From Micromonospora_H sonneratiae (lineage in GTDB: Bacteria > Actinomycetota > Actinomycetes > Mycobacteriales > Micromonosporaceae), in contig NZ_JBHTMP010000034.1 of the NCBI RefSeq assembly GCF_042679305.1, forward strand, positions 1 through 64,000: a stretch of 64,000 nt of DNA, given 5' to 3'. This document shows, in pieces, positions 35,460 through 45,060 of this stretch; position 1 is the first letter of the stretch, and each line of letters opens with the position of its first letter. Made by a program: the position numbers and the translations under genes. The notes under the pieces are model-generated. The model worked only from the letters and a program-made list of their open reading frames with translations. It did no database searches and was not told the origin of the DNA.

Positions 35460-36173
35460 TCAACGGCCACGTACGGCGGCGACGACCCGGCGTACCTGGT
35501 AGCCGTCCGTGGCCTCGCGGCCGCCGCACCGCACCGGTGCCCGCAGGTGCACCTCCCGCGCCCCGGTCTCGGCGAGCACCCGCTGGACGTTGTGCGACCG
35601 GATGTCGCCGGCGGCAATGACCCGCAACCGGTCACCGGCCCGCTGCCGCAGGGCTGCGATCCGTGCGGCACCGGCCAGCGCGGTGGGTGCCGCACCCGAG
35701 GTGAGCACCGCGTCGGCTCCGAGACCGATGATCTCCTCGATCGCTTCCAGTTGGTCGCCGACCTCGTCGAACGCCTTGTGCACGGTCACTGGCAGCGGCC
35801 CCGCCGCCTCGATCAGGTGCCGGAGTACGGTCAGGTCAAGGCCGCCGTCGGCGGTGAGCGCCCCGACCACCACCCCGACCGCGAGACCGTGCGGATTGGG
35901 CAGGCCGTGGATGGCCTCGATGTCGGCGAGCATGACCTGCTTCTCGATCTCGCTGACCCGGAAGTTGCCACCCCGGGGGCGGACCATGACCCGTACCCCC
36001 ACCCTGTGCAATGTCCGCAGGGCGACCTCGACGGTCCCCAGGCTGGGGGTGGTACCGCCCTGGCCAAGGTCCGCGCAGAGTTCCACCCGGTCGGCCCCGG
36101 CCGCCTCGGCCACCAGCGCGGTCGGTACGTCGCTCACGCAGATCTCCACGATCGTCCGATCTGTCGAACTCAT
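35460..36173 (-). CDS. cutC: CutC-family TIM-barrel protein
   Basis: 237 residues. CutC signatures: VEICVSDVPTALVAEAAGADRVELCADLGQGGTTPS, MVRPRGGNFRVSE, VTVHKAFDEV and GADAVLTSGAAPTALAG (seen in parts). Named for copper homeostasis, but that role is disputed. Here the ATG overlaps the stop of the ABC importer ATPase as ATGA, so it belongs to an uptake and catabolic operon, which argues for an enzyme acting on the imported compound. Confidence -1.
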   Translation of the reverse strand: MSSTDRTIVEICVSDVPTALVAEAAGADRVELCADLGQGGTTPSLGTVEVALRTLHRVGVRVMVRPRGGNFRVSEIEKQVMLADIEAIHGLPNPHGLAVGVVVGALTADGGLDLTVLRHLIEAAGPLPVTVHKAFDEVGDQLEAIEEIIGLGADAVLTSGAAPTALAGAARIAALRQRAGDRLRVIAAGDIRSHNVQRVLAETGAREVHLRAPVRCGGREATDGYQVRRVVAAVRGR

Positions 36174-38368
36174 CGGACAGCTCCGGTGTCCGCAGTGGCC
36201 GCCGTGGACACCGCACGGAGCGGGAAATGGCAGGCCACCTGGTGCCCGTCGCCGGCCAGCGGCGGCTCCGTCCCGCAGATCTCCTGGGCCAGGGGGCAGC
36301 GGGTCCGGAACCGGCAACCGGTGGGCGGGTTCAGTGCACTGGGCAGTTCACCGTGGATGGTGACGCCGTCGCGTACGGCCGGGGTGTTCGGGGTGATGGA
36401 GGGAACGGCGTCGATGAGCGCCTGTGTGTACGGGTGCCGGGCCGCCCGGACCACGTCCCGGGCCGGGCCGACCTCGACGAGTTTACCGAGGTACATGACG
36501 CCGATCCGGTCCGCCATGTAGTCGACGACGGACAGGTCGTGACTGATGAAGACGTACGCCAGACCAAGCTCGCGCTGCAGGTCCTTCATGAGGTTGAGGA
36601 CCTGCGCCTGGATCGACACGTCCAACGCGCTCACCGGCTCGTCCCCGACGATCAGCCGGGGTTGCAGGGCCAGTGACCGGGCCAGCCCGATTCGCTGCAA
36701 CTGGCCGCCGGAGAACTCGTGGGGGTAGCGCTCCAGGACCCGCCGCGACAGCCCCACCTGGTCGAGGAGGGTGGCGATGCGCGCCCGCCGGGCCGCGCCG
36801 TCGCCCACCTTCTGGATCTCCAGCGGCTCGGCGAGGATGGCGTCGACCCGCATCCGTGGGTTCATCGCGGCATAGCTGTCCTGGAACATCAGCTGGACCT
36901 GCCGGTGCATCCGGCGGCGTTCCCGCCCGGTCAGGCTGGCGATGTCGGTGCCGTCCAACATGATCTGCCCGGAGGTCGGCCGCTCCAGTCCGACGGCCAG
37001 ACGGCCCACGGTGGACTTGCCGCAGCCGGACTCGCCGACCAGTCCGAAGGTCTCCCCCGGACCGACCTCGAACGAGACACCCGCCACGGCGCTCACCTGA
37101 CCGGCGGTGCGACGCAGCAGCCCTCTACCGTGCGCGGCATAGTCCTTGACCAGGGCCCGCACCGACAGGACAGGTGTCGTCACCGGCTCACCTGCCGGGG
37201 CCACCGACTCAGCCGGCCCAGCCGCCGGTTCAGCGGGCCCTGCCACCGGCTCGCCTTTCCGGGCCGCCGTGCCGGCCGGCTCCGGGACCGGCTCGGCCCG
37301 GACCGGGGTCGGCAGCGGAACCGGTACGGCGGATGCCACGGGCACCGGATGCAGGCAGGCGTGCTGGTGCTCACCGGCCGACAGGGTCACCTCGGTGCTG
37401 CGGCACTCGTCGGTGGCGTACCGGCAGCGGGGGGCGAAGCGGCAGCCGGTCAGGGGCCGGGAAAGGTCCGGCGGCAGTCCCGGGATGCTGTAGAGCCGGG
37501 CGTGTTCACCGGAGTCCCGGATCGCCGACTCAGGCAGCGCCTCCATCAGTGCCTGCGTGTAGCGGTGCCGGGGCGAGTGGAGGAGCTTCTCGGTCGCGGC
37601 GGTCTCCACCACCCGTCCGGCGTACATGACGGCGACCCGGTCGGCCCGGCCGGCGATCACCCCCAGGTCGTGGGTGACCAGGATGACGGCCATCCGGAAC
37701 TCTTCCCGCAGGTCGTCGATGAGTTCGAGGATCTGCCGTTGGGTGGTGACGTCGAGCGCCGTGGTCGGCTCGTCGGCGATGAGCAGGCGGGGCGAGCAGA
37801 CCAGCGCCATCGCGATGGCGACCCGTTGCCGCATCCCGCCGGACAACTCGTGCGGGTAGTTGTCGACGATCCGGTCCGGGCGCGGCATCCCGACCCGGCG
37901 CAGGATCTCGATTGCCCGTTCCCGGGCCTCCGCCTTGCCGACCCGCTCGTGCACCCGCAACGGTTCGGCGACCTGGACCCCGATCCGCATGGTGGGGTTG
38001 AGCGAGGTGAGTGGGTCCTGGAAGACCATGCCCATCCGGACCCCACGGATCCGGCGTACCTCGTCGGCTGGCAGCGACCGTAGGTCCCGGCCCTCGAACA
38101 GGATCTGCCCGCCGCTCACCCGACCACCGGGCGGCAGCAACCCCATGATCGACAGTGCCGTCATCGTCTTGCCGCTGCCCGACTCGCCCACGACGCCGAG
38201 GGTCTCCCCCGGCATGAGCTCCAGGTCGACCCCGTCGAGGGCGTGCACCGTACCGCGGCGCAGGGCGATGTCGGTGTCGAGATCGCGCAGTTCCAGCAGG
38301 GGCTGGGCACCCGTCGTGTCCCCTGCCGCCGAGGAGTGCCGCACGGTCGGCTCGGTCGATTCGATCAT
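36170..38368 (-). CDS. Fused oligopeptide/sugar-type ABC importer ATPase (DppD-DppF)
   Basis: 732 residues with two complete ATPase units. First: GVVGESGSGKTMTALS, signature LSGGMRQRVAIAMAL, LLIADEPTTALDV, oligopeptide C-terminal CRFAPRCRYATDEC. Second: GLVGESGCGKSTVGR, FSGGQLQRIGLARSL, LIVGDEPVSALDV, CRFRTRCPLAQEIC. A Pro/Ala/Glu-rich linker of ~80 residues joins them. Both C-terminal Cys-rich oligo_HPY motifs, typical of Dpp/Opp transporters, are present. It powers the importer with the two permeases upstream; 12 bases separate it from the preceding permease. Confidence -1.
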   Translation of the reverse strand: MIESTEPTVRHSSAAGDTTGAQPLLELRDLDTDIALRRGTVHALDGVDLELMPGETLGVVGESGSGKTMTALSIMGLLPPGGRVSGGQILFEGRDLRSLPADEVRRIRGVRMGMVFQDPLTSLNPTMRIGVQVAEPLRVHERVGKAEARERAIEILRRVGMPRPDRIVDNYPHELSGGMRQRVAIAMALVCSPRLLIADEPTTALDVTTQRQILELIDDLREEFRMAVILVTHDLGVIAGRADRVAVMYAGRVVETAATEKLLHSPRHRYTQALMEALPESAIRDSGEHARLYSIPGLPPDLSRPLTGCRFAPRCRYATDECRSTEVTLSAGEHQHACLHPVPVASAVPVPLPTPVRAEPVPEPAGTAARKGEPVAGPAEPAAGPAESVAPAGEPVTTPVLSVRALVKDYAAHGRGLLRRTAGQVSAVAGVSFEVGPGETFGLVGESGCGKSTVGRLAVGLERPTSGQIMLDGTDIASLTGRERRRMHRQVQLMFQDSYAAMNPRMRVDAILAEPLEIQKVGDGAARRARIATLLDQVGLSRRVLERYPHEFSGGQLQRIGLARSLALQPRLIVGDEPVSALDVSIQAQVLNLMKDLQRELGLAYVFISHDLSVVDYMADRIGVMYLGKLVEVGPARDVVRAARHPYTQALIDAVPSITPNTPAVRDGVTIHGELPSALNPPTGCRFRTRCPLAQEICGTEPPLAGDGHQVACHFPLRAVSTAATADTGAVR

Positions 38369-38380
38369 TGCGTGCTCCTG

Positions 38381-39304
38381 CTACCTCCGCCGGAGGCGGA
38401 CCTCGAAGGCGTCCCTCAGCCCGTCGCCGATGAAGTTGAAGGCGAGGACGATGAGGATGATGGCGATCCCGGGCGGGTACAGCAGCCACCAGTGACCGCT
38501 GTAGGTGTTCGTCAGGCCGTCGGAGAGCATCCCGCCCCAGTTCGCCGCCGGCGGCGGGACGCCGAGGCCGAGGAAGGACAGGTACGCGACGTACAGGATC
38601 GCGTCTGCGACCTGGAAGGTGGCGTTGACGATCACCGTTCCGATGGCGTTCGGCACGATGTGCCGGCGTACCGCCCGGCCGCCCGTCCCACCCATCGCCC
38701 GCATGGCCTGGACGTACTCGCGCGACCGCAGGGTCAGTGCCTCGCCGCGGACCAGCCGGGCCGGCCCCAGCCAGGCGAAGGCACCGATGATGAAGATGAG
38801 CATCGGCACGCTCGGCGTGACGATGGCGGCCAGCAGCATGAAGAGGAAGAGCGACGGGATCGACATCATCGCGTCGACCACCCGCATCATCGCCGAGTCC
38901 GCCCAGCCGCCGACGAATCCGGCGACCGCTCCCCACAGGGTGCCGAGGATGGTGGCGAGGACTCCTGCGGCGAGCCCGACCACGATCGAGGTCTGCCCGC
39001 CGAGCATGAGGCGGCCCAACTGGTCGTAGCCGAGCCCGTCGGTCCCGAGTGGATGTCCCTGCTCTCCTGGGGCCAGGTATACGGCGGTGAGGTCGGTGTG
39101 CACCTGGTCGGTGCGGTAGAAGAGCGGGCCGAGGAAGCAGATCCCGGCCAGTAGGACGAACAGGCCCAGGCCCACCAGGGCGAGCCGGTTCTCGCAGAAG
39201 ACGACCAGCCCCTGCCGCCAGAGACCGCGCACCGGCCCCTCGCCCGGGTCGCCGGTCTGGTCAGGGGTCGTACCTGGCCGGACCGCCTCGGAAGGTGTGG
39301 TCAT
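38381..39304 (-). CDS. Dpp/Opp-type ABC permease (DppC-like)
   Basis: 307 residues with about six membrane helices and the EAA-type cytoplasmic loop (GGRAVRRHIVPNAIGTVIV). The N-terminal OppC-like segment (WRQGLVVFCENRLALVGLGLF) is present. The start overlaps the stop of the DppB-like gene as ATGA. Forms the translocation pore with it. Confidence -1.
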   Translation of the reverse strand: MTTPSEAVRPGTTPDQTGDPGEGPVRGLWRQGLVVFCENRLALVGLGLFVLLAGICFLGPLFYRTDQVHTDLTAVYLAPGEQGHPLGTDGLGYDQLGRLMLGGQTSIVVGLAAGVLATILGTLWGAVAGFVGGWADSAMMRVVDAMMSIPSLFLFMLLAAIVTPSVPMLIFIIGAFAWLGPARLVRGEALTLRSREYVQAMRAMGGTGGRAVRRHIVPNAIGTVIVNATFQVADAILYVAYLSFLGLGVPPPAANWGGMLSDGLTNTYSGHWWLLYPPGIAIILIVLAFNFIGDGLRDAFEVRLRRR

Positions 39305-40260
39305 GAGGCGCTCCTGCGGAGTCGGACCCGGGGATCGACGGCGGCGTAGAGCAGGTCGGCGACGAGCGCGCCGACGACCGTCGCGATCGAGATGATGACG
39401 GTGACCCCGAGCAGGATCGGGAAGTCACGCTTCAGCGCCGCCTGCCAGAACAGCTGCCCCATGCCGGGGAAGTTGAACAGCGACTCGACGACCAACGCCC
39501 CGCTGAACAGCGCGGGCAGGTACATGCCGAGCAGCGTGATGACCGGGAACAACCCGTTGCGCAGCGTGTGCCGCAGCACGACCCGCCATTCGGACAGGCC
39601 CTTGCTGCGGGCGGTGCGGACGTAGTTCTCGTTGAGGTTGTCGACCATGGCGGAGCGTACGTACCGCGAGTAGACCGCGACGGTGACGATGGCGAGCGTG
39701 ACCGTGGGTAGGACCAGCCCAGCCGGGTCGGCGAGCATCTCCGCCACGGTGAACCCCTGTGGTGCCTCCGGCGGCAGGATCGGCCAGACCTGCGAGAAGA
39801 GAATGATCATCATGAGGCCCATGAAGAAGATGGGCGTGGCGTACGCCAGCAGCGACAACGAGGTGATGGTGTAGTCGGGCCAGCGGTTTCGGCGTACCGC
39901 CTGGATCACCCCGAGCGGGATGGCCACCGCGACGGCCAGCAGGGTCGACAGTAGCGAGAGCACCATCGTCTTCGGCAGCCGTTGCCCGATCGCCTCGGTC
40001 ACCGACTGGTTGAGCTGGTACGAGTAGCCGAGGTCGCCGTGCAGCAGGCGCTTTACGAACATGCCGTACTGCTGGGGCAGTGGCCGGTCGTAGCCCATCT
40101 CGTGGTTGAACGCCGCGAGCTGCTCCAGCGTCGCCTCCTTGCCGAGGGTGGCTCGCGCCGCGCCCCCGGGGAGCAGGTGCAGGATGAGGAACGCGATCAC
40201 CGTGACGAGCGCGACGACGATGAGGGCCTGACCCAAGCGCGTGATGAGGTAGCGGACCAC
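39301..40260 (-). CDS. Dpp/Opp-type ABC permease (DppB-like)
   Basis: 319 residues: YLITRLGQALIVVALVTVIAF at the N-terminus, six helices, and the permease loop RVVLRHTLRNGLFPVITLLG. DppB-like partner of the following permease, in the same operon after the binding protein gene, from which a hairpin separates it. Confidence -1.
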   Translation of the reverse strand: MVRYLITRLGQALIVVALVTVIAFLILHLLPGGAARATLGKEATLEQLAAFNHEMGYDRPLPQQYGMFVKRLLHGDLGYSYQLNQSVTEAIGQRLPKTMVLSLLSTLLAVAVAIPLGVIQAVRRNRWPDYTITSLSLLAYATPIFFMGLMMIILFSQVWPILPPEAPQGFTVAEMLADPAGLVLPTVTLAIVTVAVYSRYVRSAMVDNLNENYVRTARSKGLSEWRVVLRHTLRNGLFPVITLLGMYLPALFSGALVVESLFNFPGMGQLFWQAALKRDFPILLGVTVIISIATVVGALVADLLYAAVDPRVRLRRSAS

Positions 40261-40286
40261 CTGGGCCGTGCCTCCTCTCCGGTCGG

Positions 40287-40319
40287 GGCCTCGACGGCGC
40301 GGCGGGCGCCGCCGAGGCC
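40287..40319 (-). terminator. Partial terminator between binding protein and permease genes
   Basis: 14-bp arms with one mismatch and a 5-base loop, in the 77 bases between the lipoprotein gene and the permeases. This placing usually lets the binding protein be made in excess. Confidence -1.
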
Positions 40320-40337
40320 GGGACGATCAGTGATCGG

Positions 40338-42140
40338 TCACTTCCAGGACCAGTCCTGGAAGTACATGAAGTTCATCGGGTCCTGCGGCTCGACGCCCTG
40401 CAGGCCGGACCGGTAGGCGGAGAGCTGGAACACCGGGTTCGGCATCCAGAGCACCGGCAGGTCCTTGGCGAGGAAGTCGTTGTACGCCTTGAGCGCGCTC
40501 TCGTCGCCGGAGAACTGTGTGGTCTCGATGAGCCGATCGGCCTCGGGGTTGCTGTAGCTGCCCAGGTTCACCGGGGCACCGGTGGCGAAGAGCCGCTCAC
40601 CGCTGGCGAACGCCGGGTAGTACCAGCTGCCCTGCGAGCCGAAGAAGGACATGTCCCACGAGCAGGCCGCCTCCGTCGGCTTGCAGGCCGGGGTGACCGC
40701 GACCGAGTCCGGCACCTCCTTGATGGTCAGCTGGATACCGAGCTTGGCCATCTGCGACTTGATCTCGGCGAACATCTTGGTGGTGGCGGTGAACCCGGTC
40801 TGGCTGGTGACCGTGAAGGCCAGTGGCGTGCCGGCGGCGACACCCTCGCCGCACTGGTTCGGGCCGGTACCCGGCGCCTGGCAGGTGGTCTGCCCGTCCG
40901 GGGTCACCTTCCAACCGTGGCTCTCCAGTAGTTCCTTGGCCTTAGCCGGGTCGAACGAATAGGCACAGCCGGCGGCGTCGGTGCCGCCGGTGCCCGGCTT
41001 GGCCGGTACCGGGCCACAGGTGGGTGCCGCGGTGCCGGACCAGATCACCTTGCTGATCGTCGGTTGGTCGATGAGCATCTGCATCGCCTGCCGCAGGTAC
41101 GGCTGGTCGAACAGCACCCCGGTCTTCGGGTTGTTGAAGTTCAGCTGGAGGTAGGTGATCGACCAGCCGTACCAGGGAGAGATCGTGTAGCCCTTGGACT
41201 TGAGGTGTTCCTCCTGCGACACGTTGGCCGCGGGCACGTACCCGTAGTCGATGCCACCCGCGCGCAGCACGTTGAACTCGGCGTCGTCGCTGGTGAACGG
41301 CCGGAGCACGACCTTGGCCAGCTTCGGTTTGTCCACCCCCGAGTACTTCGGCTGGGCGGCGAGGGTGACCTCACCGTTCGGCACGTACCGCTCCAGCTTC
41401 CACGGGCCGCTGTTGACCTTCCACAGCTCGTTGGAGTCGTACGTCTTGAGGTCCTTGGCGGCGGCGGTGAGGAAGTCGAAGACCTTCCGGGCGCCCTCCG
41501 GCGTGCTGGCCTGCCCACCCACGGCCGCGGTCGCGGAGTCCCTGTCCCACGCGTGCTGCGGCAGGGGGGTGATGCGGTTGAGCTGGTTGTCGACGAACCA
41601 CGCGGTGTTGTACGCCTTCGTGGTGGTGATCGAGAAGGTCTTGTCGTCCTTGACCGACCACTGGGCGATGTTGTCGGGGAAGCCACCGGCCCGGTACGAC
41701 GCCCACTTGTCCTTGTTGGCGGTGACGAGGTCGTACCAGAACTGGATGTCCCTGGTGGTGACGGGCTTGCCGTCGGACCAGGTGTTGTCCTTGAGGGTGA
41801 TGGTGAGGGTCTTGCCGCCGTCGCTCACCACCGGCGGCTCGGCCATCGAGCGCTGCGGGTCGATGTTGTACTGCGCGGTGCCGTCCAGCTTGTACTGGTA
41901 GAGGGACCGGTACAGCGCCTGGCCGAAGATGGCGTTCTCGCCCTGCGTGTAGCCGGGTGCCGAGATCGGCAGGATCCAGTTGGGGGTACGGAAGGCGACG
42001 GTCACGGTGTCCCTGCCCTGACTCCCGCCGTCCTTCGAAGAACCACCGCCGCTGCAGGCGGCCAGGCTCGCCCCGAGGGCGACCGTGCTGGCTACCGCCA
42101 CCGCGCGGCGGAGGGCGCGCCCGGGAAATCTGCTCCTCAT
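40338..42140 (-). CDS. Family-5 solute-binding lipoprotein of ABC importer
   Basis: 600 residues. Lipoprotein signal with LAAC (Cys near 29) followed by a Gly/Ser linker. SBP_bac_5 features: FRTPNWILPISAPGYTQGE, SMAEPPVVSDGGKTLTITLK and WSDGKPVTTRDIQFW. The ligand is an oligopeptide or, as often in actinomycetes, an oligosaccharide. First gene of the importer operon, divergent from the ROK regulator. Confidence -1.
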   Translation of the reverse strand: MRSRFPGRALRRAVAVASTVALGASLAACSGGGSSKDGGSQGRDTVTVAFRTPNWILPISAPGYTQGENAIFGQALYRSLYQYKLDGTAQYNIDPQRSMAEPPVVSDGGKTLTITLKDNTWSDGKPVTTRDIQFWYDLVTANKDKWASYRAGGFPDNIAQWSVKDDKTFSITTTKAYNTAWFVDNQLNRITPLPQHAWDRDSATAAVGGQASTPEGARKVFDFLTAAAKDLKTYDSNELWKVNSGPWKLERYVPNGEVTLAAQPKYSGVDKPKLAKVVLRPFTSDDAEFNVLRAGGIDYGYVPAANVSQEEHLKSKGYTISPWYGWSITYLQLNFNNPKTGVLFDQPYLRQAMQMLIDQPTISKVIWSGTAAPTCGPVPAKPGTGGTDAAGCAYSFDPAKAKELLESHGWKVTPDGQTTCQAPGTGPNQCGEGVAAGTPLAFTVTSQTGFTATTKMFAEIKSQMAKLGIQLTIKEVPDSVAVTPACKPTEAACSWDMSFFGSQGSWYYPAFASGERLFATGAPVNLGSYSNPEADRLIETTQFSGDESALKAYNDFLAKDLPVLWMPNPVFQLSAYRSGLQGVEPQDPMNFMYFQDWSWK

Positions 42141-42265
42141 GAGTCTCCTCGATTGATGTGCACGTGCCCGCGTCTCCGGGTGCCGGCGGCATCGCCACGC
42201 GACCTAGCCGCCCGAGGCTGCTCCTCGACGTTCGACGCGGAGAATGTAACCGCGCCGAAGTACCA

Positions 42266-42282
42266 AGTCAACGAAAGTTACT
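42266..42282. promoter_or_regulatory. Candidate ROK-regulator operator
   Basis: AGTCAACGAAAGTTACT is an imperfect inverted repeat (AGT-AAC / GTT-ACT) in the AT-richer middle of the intergenic region between the importer and the ROK regulator. It resembles NagC/XylR-type sites. Inference. Confidence -1.
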
Positions 42283-42427
42283 CTCTTTATTCGGCATCTT
42301 CGGCCGGGGTACGCTCAAAGCCGGCGAAGCATCGGGCGATACTCTTCGCGTGGCCTCCGGACCGCATCCCGTGGCACTGCGCCACACTGAGGCGCGCCAG
42401 AGGACCGCCCAAACAAGGAGAGGCACC

Positions 42428-43573
42428 TTGGAACCATCGATCTCCGCCACGCTGCGCGAGCAGACCCTCAGCCTGCTGGCCAACGGCACAGCCACCTCGC
42501 GCGCCGACCTCATCGAGGCGTTGCAGGTCGCCCCCTCGACGGTCACCAGCGTGGTGCGCCGACTCCTCGAGGAGGGCGTCATCCTCGAGGAGGGGGTGGG
42601 CCGGTCCACCGGGGGGCGACGCCCCCGGATCCTGCGGCTGCGGGACACCAAGGGGGTCCTCGCCGTCGCGGAGTTGGGCGGCAGGCACGCCCGGGTGGGG
42701 TTGTGTGGGCCCGACGGCGGGCTGCGCACCACCGAGGAGGTGTCCATCGACATCGCCACCGGGCCCGACGAGGTGTTCGACATCGTCGCGGCGACATTCG
42801 CACGGCTCCAGGCGGAGACCGCGCCCGGCCAGGAGTTGCTCGGGGTCGGCGTCGCACTGCCGGGCCCGGTCGAGTTCCCCGGTGGACGGCTGGTCGGCCC
42901 CGCCCGGATGCCCGGCTGGAGCGGCGTCGACGCGCGGGGACACCTCGCCAAGCGCTTCCAGGTGCCGGTGGTCGTCGACAACGACGCCAAGGCCGCGGCG
43001 ATCGGCGAGTACGTCACCCGAGGAAACGAGTTCGGCGACATGATCTACGTCAAGGCCGGCACGGGCATCGGCGCCTGCCTGGTCAGCGGCGGACAGATCT
43101 ACCGGGGCGGTCGCGGCCTCAGCGGAGACGTCACGCACGTCCGCGTAGCGGACAGCGGCGAGCAGGAGTGCTCCTGTGGCAGCCGGGGCTGCCTGGAGAC
43201 GGTTGCCAGTGGTGCCGCACTGGCCCGCCAACTGGCCGGGCAGGGCTCGTCGGCGACCACCATCCGGGACATCGTGGCAGCGGTCAGCGACGCGGACCCG
43301 ACCGTGGTGACCCGGGTACGCCACGCCGGCAGCCTGCTCGGCGTGGCCCTCTCCGGTCTGGTCAACTTCCTCAACCCCGACGCCGTCGTCATCGGCGGCG
43401 CGCTGTCCAGCCTGGACGTCTACGTGGCCGCGACCCGGGGAATGCTCTACGGGCGCTGTCTACCCTCCATGACCCAGTCCCTGACCATCGAAGCCAGCGT
43501 CGCGGGCCCGGATGCGGCCCTGGTGGGCCTCGGGCACCTGCTACGCACGACCACCGACGTACGACCCTCCTGA
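42428..43573 (+). CDS. ROK-family transcriptional regulator (NagC/XylR type)
   Basis: 381 residues. N-terminal winged HTH (ATSRADLIEALQVAPSTVTSVVRRLLEEG, in parts) and a C-terminal ROK domain with VDNDAKAAAIGEY and the zinc-binding CSCGSRGCLETVASG. Such proteins repress sugar uptake genes until a sugar or sugar phosphate binds. The start is TTG 42428, chosen for AAGGAGAGG seven bases upstream. It diverges from the importer operon and precedes the M81 and kinase genes, so it likely controls the whole locus. Confidence -1.
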   Translation: MEPSISATLREQTLSLLANGTATSRADLIEALQVAPSTVTSVVRRLLEEGVILEEGVGRSTGGRRPRILRLRDTKGVLAVAELGGRHARVGLCGPDGGLRTTEEVSIDIATGPDEVFDIVAATFARLQAETAPGQELLGVGVALPGPVEFPGGRLVGPARMPGWSGVDARGHLAKRFQVPVVVDNDAKAAAIGEYVTRGNEFGDMIYVKAGTGIGACLVSGGQIYRGGRGLSGDVTHVRVADSGEQECSCGSRGCLETVASGAALARQLAGQGSSATTIRDIVAAVSDADPTVVTRVRHAGSLLGVALSGLVNFLNPDAVVIGGALSSLDVYVAATRGMLYGRCLPSMTQSLTIEASVAGPDAALVGLGHLLRTTTDVRPS

Positions 43574-43586
43574 GGAGCCCACACCC

Positions 43587-45056
43587 GTGCCCCGTCCCCT
43601 CCGCGTCGCCATCGGCGGCATCCACATCGAGTCCAGCACGTTCTCCCCCCACCTGAGCACCGCCGACGACTTCGAGGTCACCCGGGACGGTGCGCTGCTG
43701 GCGCGATACGACTGGCTCTCCCCCACTGCGTCCTGGGCCGCTGACGTCGAGTGGATCCCACTCGTACACGCCCGGGCGTTGCCCGGCGGAGCGGTGGACC
43801 GGCCAACGTACGAGGCCTGGGCCACCGAGATGACGGCGAAGCTCGGTGCGGCTGGTCCGCTCGACGGCCTGCTGCTGGACATCCACGGTGCGATGACCGT
43901 CGTCGGAAGTGACGACGCGGAGGGCGAACTGGTCACCGCCATCCGATCGGTGATCGGACCGGAGCCGTTCATCTCCGCCGCCATGGACCTGCACGGCAAC
44001 GTGTCGCAGGTGCTCTTCGACGCCTGCGACCTGCTCACCTGCTACCGGACCGCACCGCACGTCGACGTGTGGCAGACCCGTGAACGCGCCGCCCGGAACC
44101 TGGTCGAGGCGTTGCGCCGACAGCAGCGCCCGCACAAGGCGTTGGTCCACGTACCGATCCTGCTGCCGGGCGAGATGACCAGCACCCGCGAGGAGCCGGC
44201 CCGGGGACTCTACGCGCGGATCCCCGAGGTCGAGACCCGCGACGGCATCGTCGACGCGGCGATCTGGATCGGGTTCGCCTGGGCCGACCAGTCGCGCTGC
44301 CGGGGTGCGGTCGTCGTCACCGGCACCGACGCCACCGCCAGCGCCGAGGCAGCCCGTGAACTCGGCGAACACTTCTGGGCAGCGCGCGACGAGTTCACCT
44401 TCGTCGCCCCCACCGGCTCGATGGACGAGTGCCTCGACACCGCCCTGGCGGCGGTCGCCGATCCGAATCGACGCCCCTTCTTCATCAGCGATTCGGGCGA
44501 CAACCCCGGTGCCGGCGGCGCCGACGACGTCACCTTCGCCCTCGAACGGATGCTGGCCCGCCCGGAGATCCGGGGCGGCTCGCACCGCGCCGTGTTCGCC
44601 TCGCTGGTCGACCCGCAGGCCGTCAAGCAGATCGCCGACCTGCCGCTCGGCACACCGGTACGGGTGACGGTCGGGGGACGCATCGACGCCCGGGACCCGG
44701 GCCCGCTCCCCCTCGACGGAATCCTGGAGGCGGTCGCCGACGACCCCGACGGCGGACAGTGTGTCAGCGTACGGATCGGTGGGCTCAGCGTCTTCGTCAC
44801 GTCCCGCCGGATGCAGTACCGCCTGCTGGACTCCTACGCACGGCTGGGCATCGTGGTCGACGAGATGGATCTCGTCGTGGTGAAGATCGGCTATCTCGAA
44901 CCCGAACTGTTCGAGGCGGCCGGGGACTGGCTGCTGGCACTGACACCGGGCGGCGTCGACCAGGACCTCGGGCGGCTGCCGTACCGGAATGTGGTGCGAC
45001 CGGTGTTTCCCCTGGACCGCGACTTCGCCGCGGACCTCACCGTGGTGACCGGGTGA
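43587..45056 (+). CDS. M81/MlrC-family metallopeptidase-like protein
   Basis: 489 residues. MlrC (microcystinase C) family motifs: IGGIHIESSTFSP at the N-terminus, the metal-binding GLLLDIHGAMTV, AMDLHGNVS and RTAPHVD. MlrC itself cleaves a linear peptide bond near the Adda residue of microcystin; most relatives have unknown substrates. GTG 43587 with GAGGAG nine bases upstream. Lies between the ROK regulator and a ROK kinase. It probably hydrolyses an amide or peptide link in the imported compound. Confidence -1.
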   Translation: MPRPLRVAIGGIHIESSTFSPHLSTADDFEVTRDGALLARYDWLSPTASWAADVEWIPLVHARALPGGAVDRPTYEAWATEMTAKLGAAGPLDGLLLDIHGAMTVVGSDDAEGELVTAIRSVIGPEPFISAAMDLHGNVSQVLFDACDLLTCYRTAPHVDVWQTRERAARNLVEALRRQQRPHKALVHVPILLPGEMTSTREEPARGLYARIPEVETRDGIVDAAIWIGFAWADQSRCRGAVVVTGTDATASAEAARELGEHFWAARDEFTFVAPTGSMDECLDTALAAVADPNRRPFFISDSGDNPGAGGADDVTFALERMLARPEIRGGSHRAVFASLVDPQAVKQIADLPLGTPVRVTVGGRIDARDPGPLPLDGILEAVADDPDGGQCVSVRIGGLSVFVTSRRMQYRLLDSYARLGIVVDEMDLVVVKIGYLEPELFEAAGDWLLALTPGGVDQDLGRLPYRNVVRPVFPLDRDFAADLTVVTG

Positions 45057-45060
45057 TCGC

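Noticed and set aside
38243..39154. Long plus-strand frames across the importer operon
   Set aside because: Antisense shadows of permease and ATPase genes without any recognisable domain.
42158..42427. N-terminal extension of the ROK regulator
   Set aside because: The part before TTG 42428 is not protein-like, overlaps the importer promoter region, and the TTG has a strong ribosome site.
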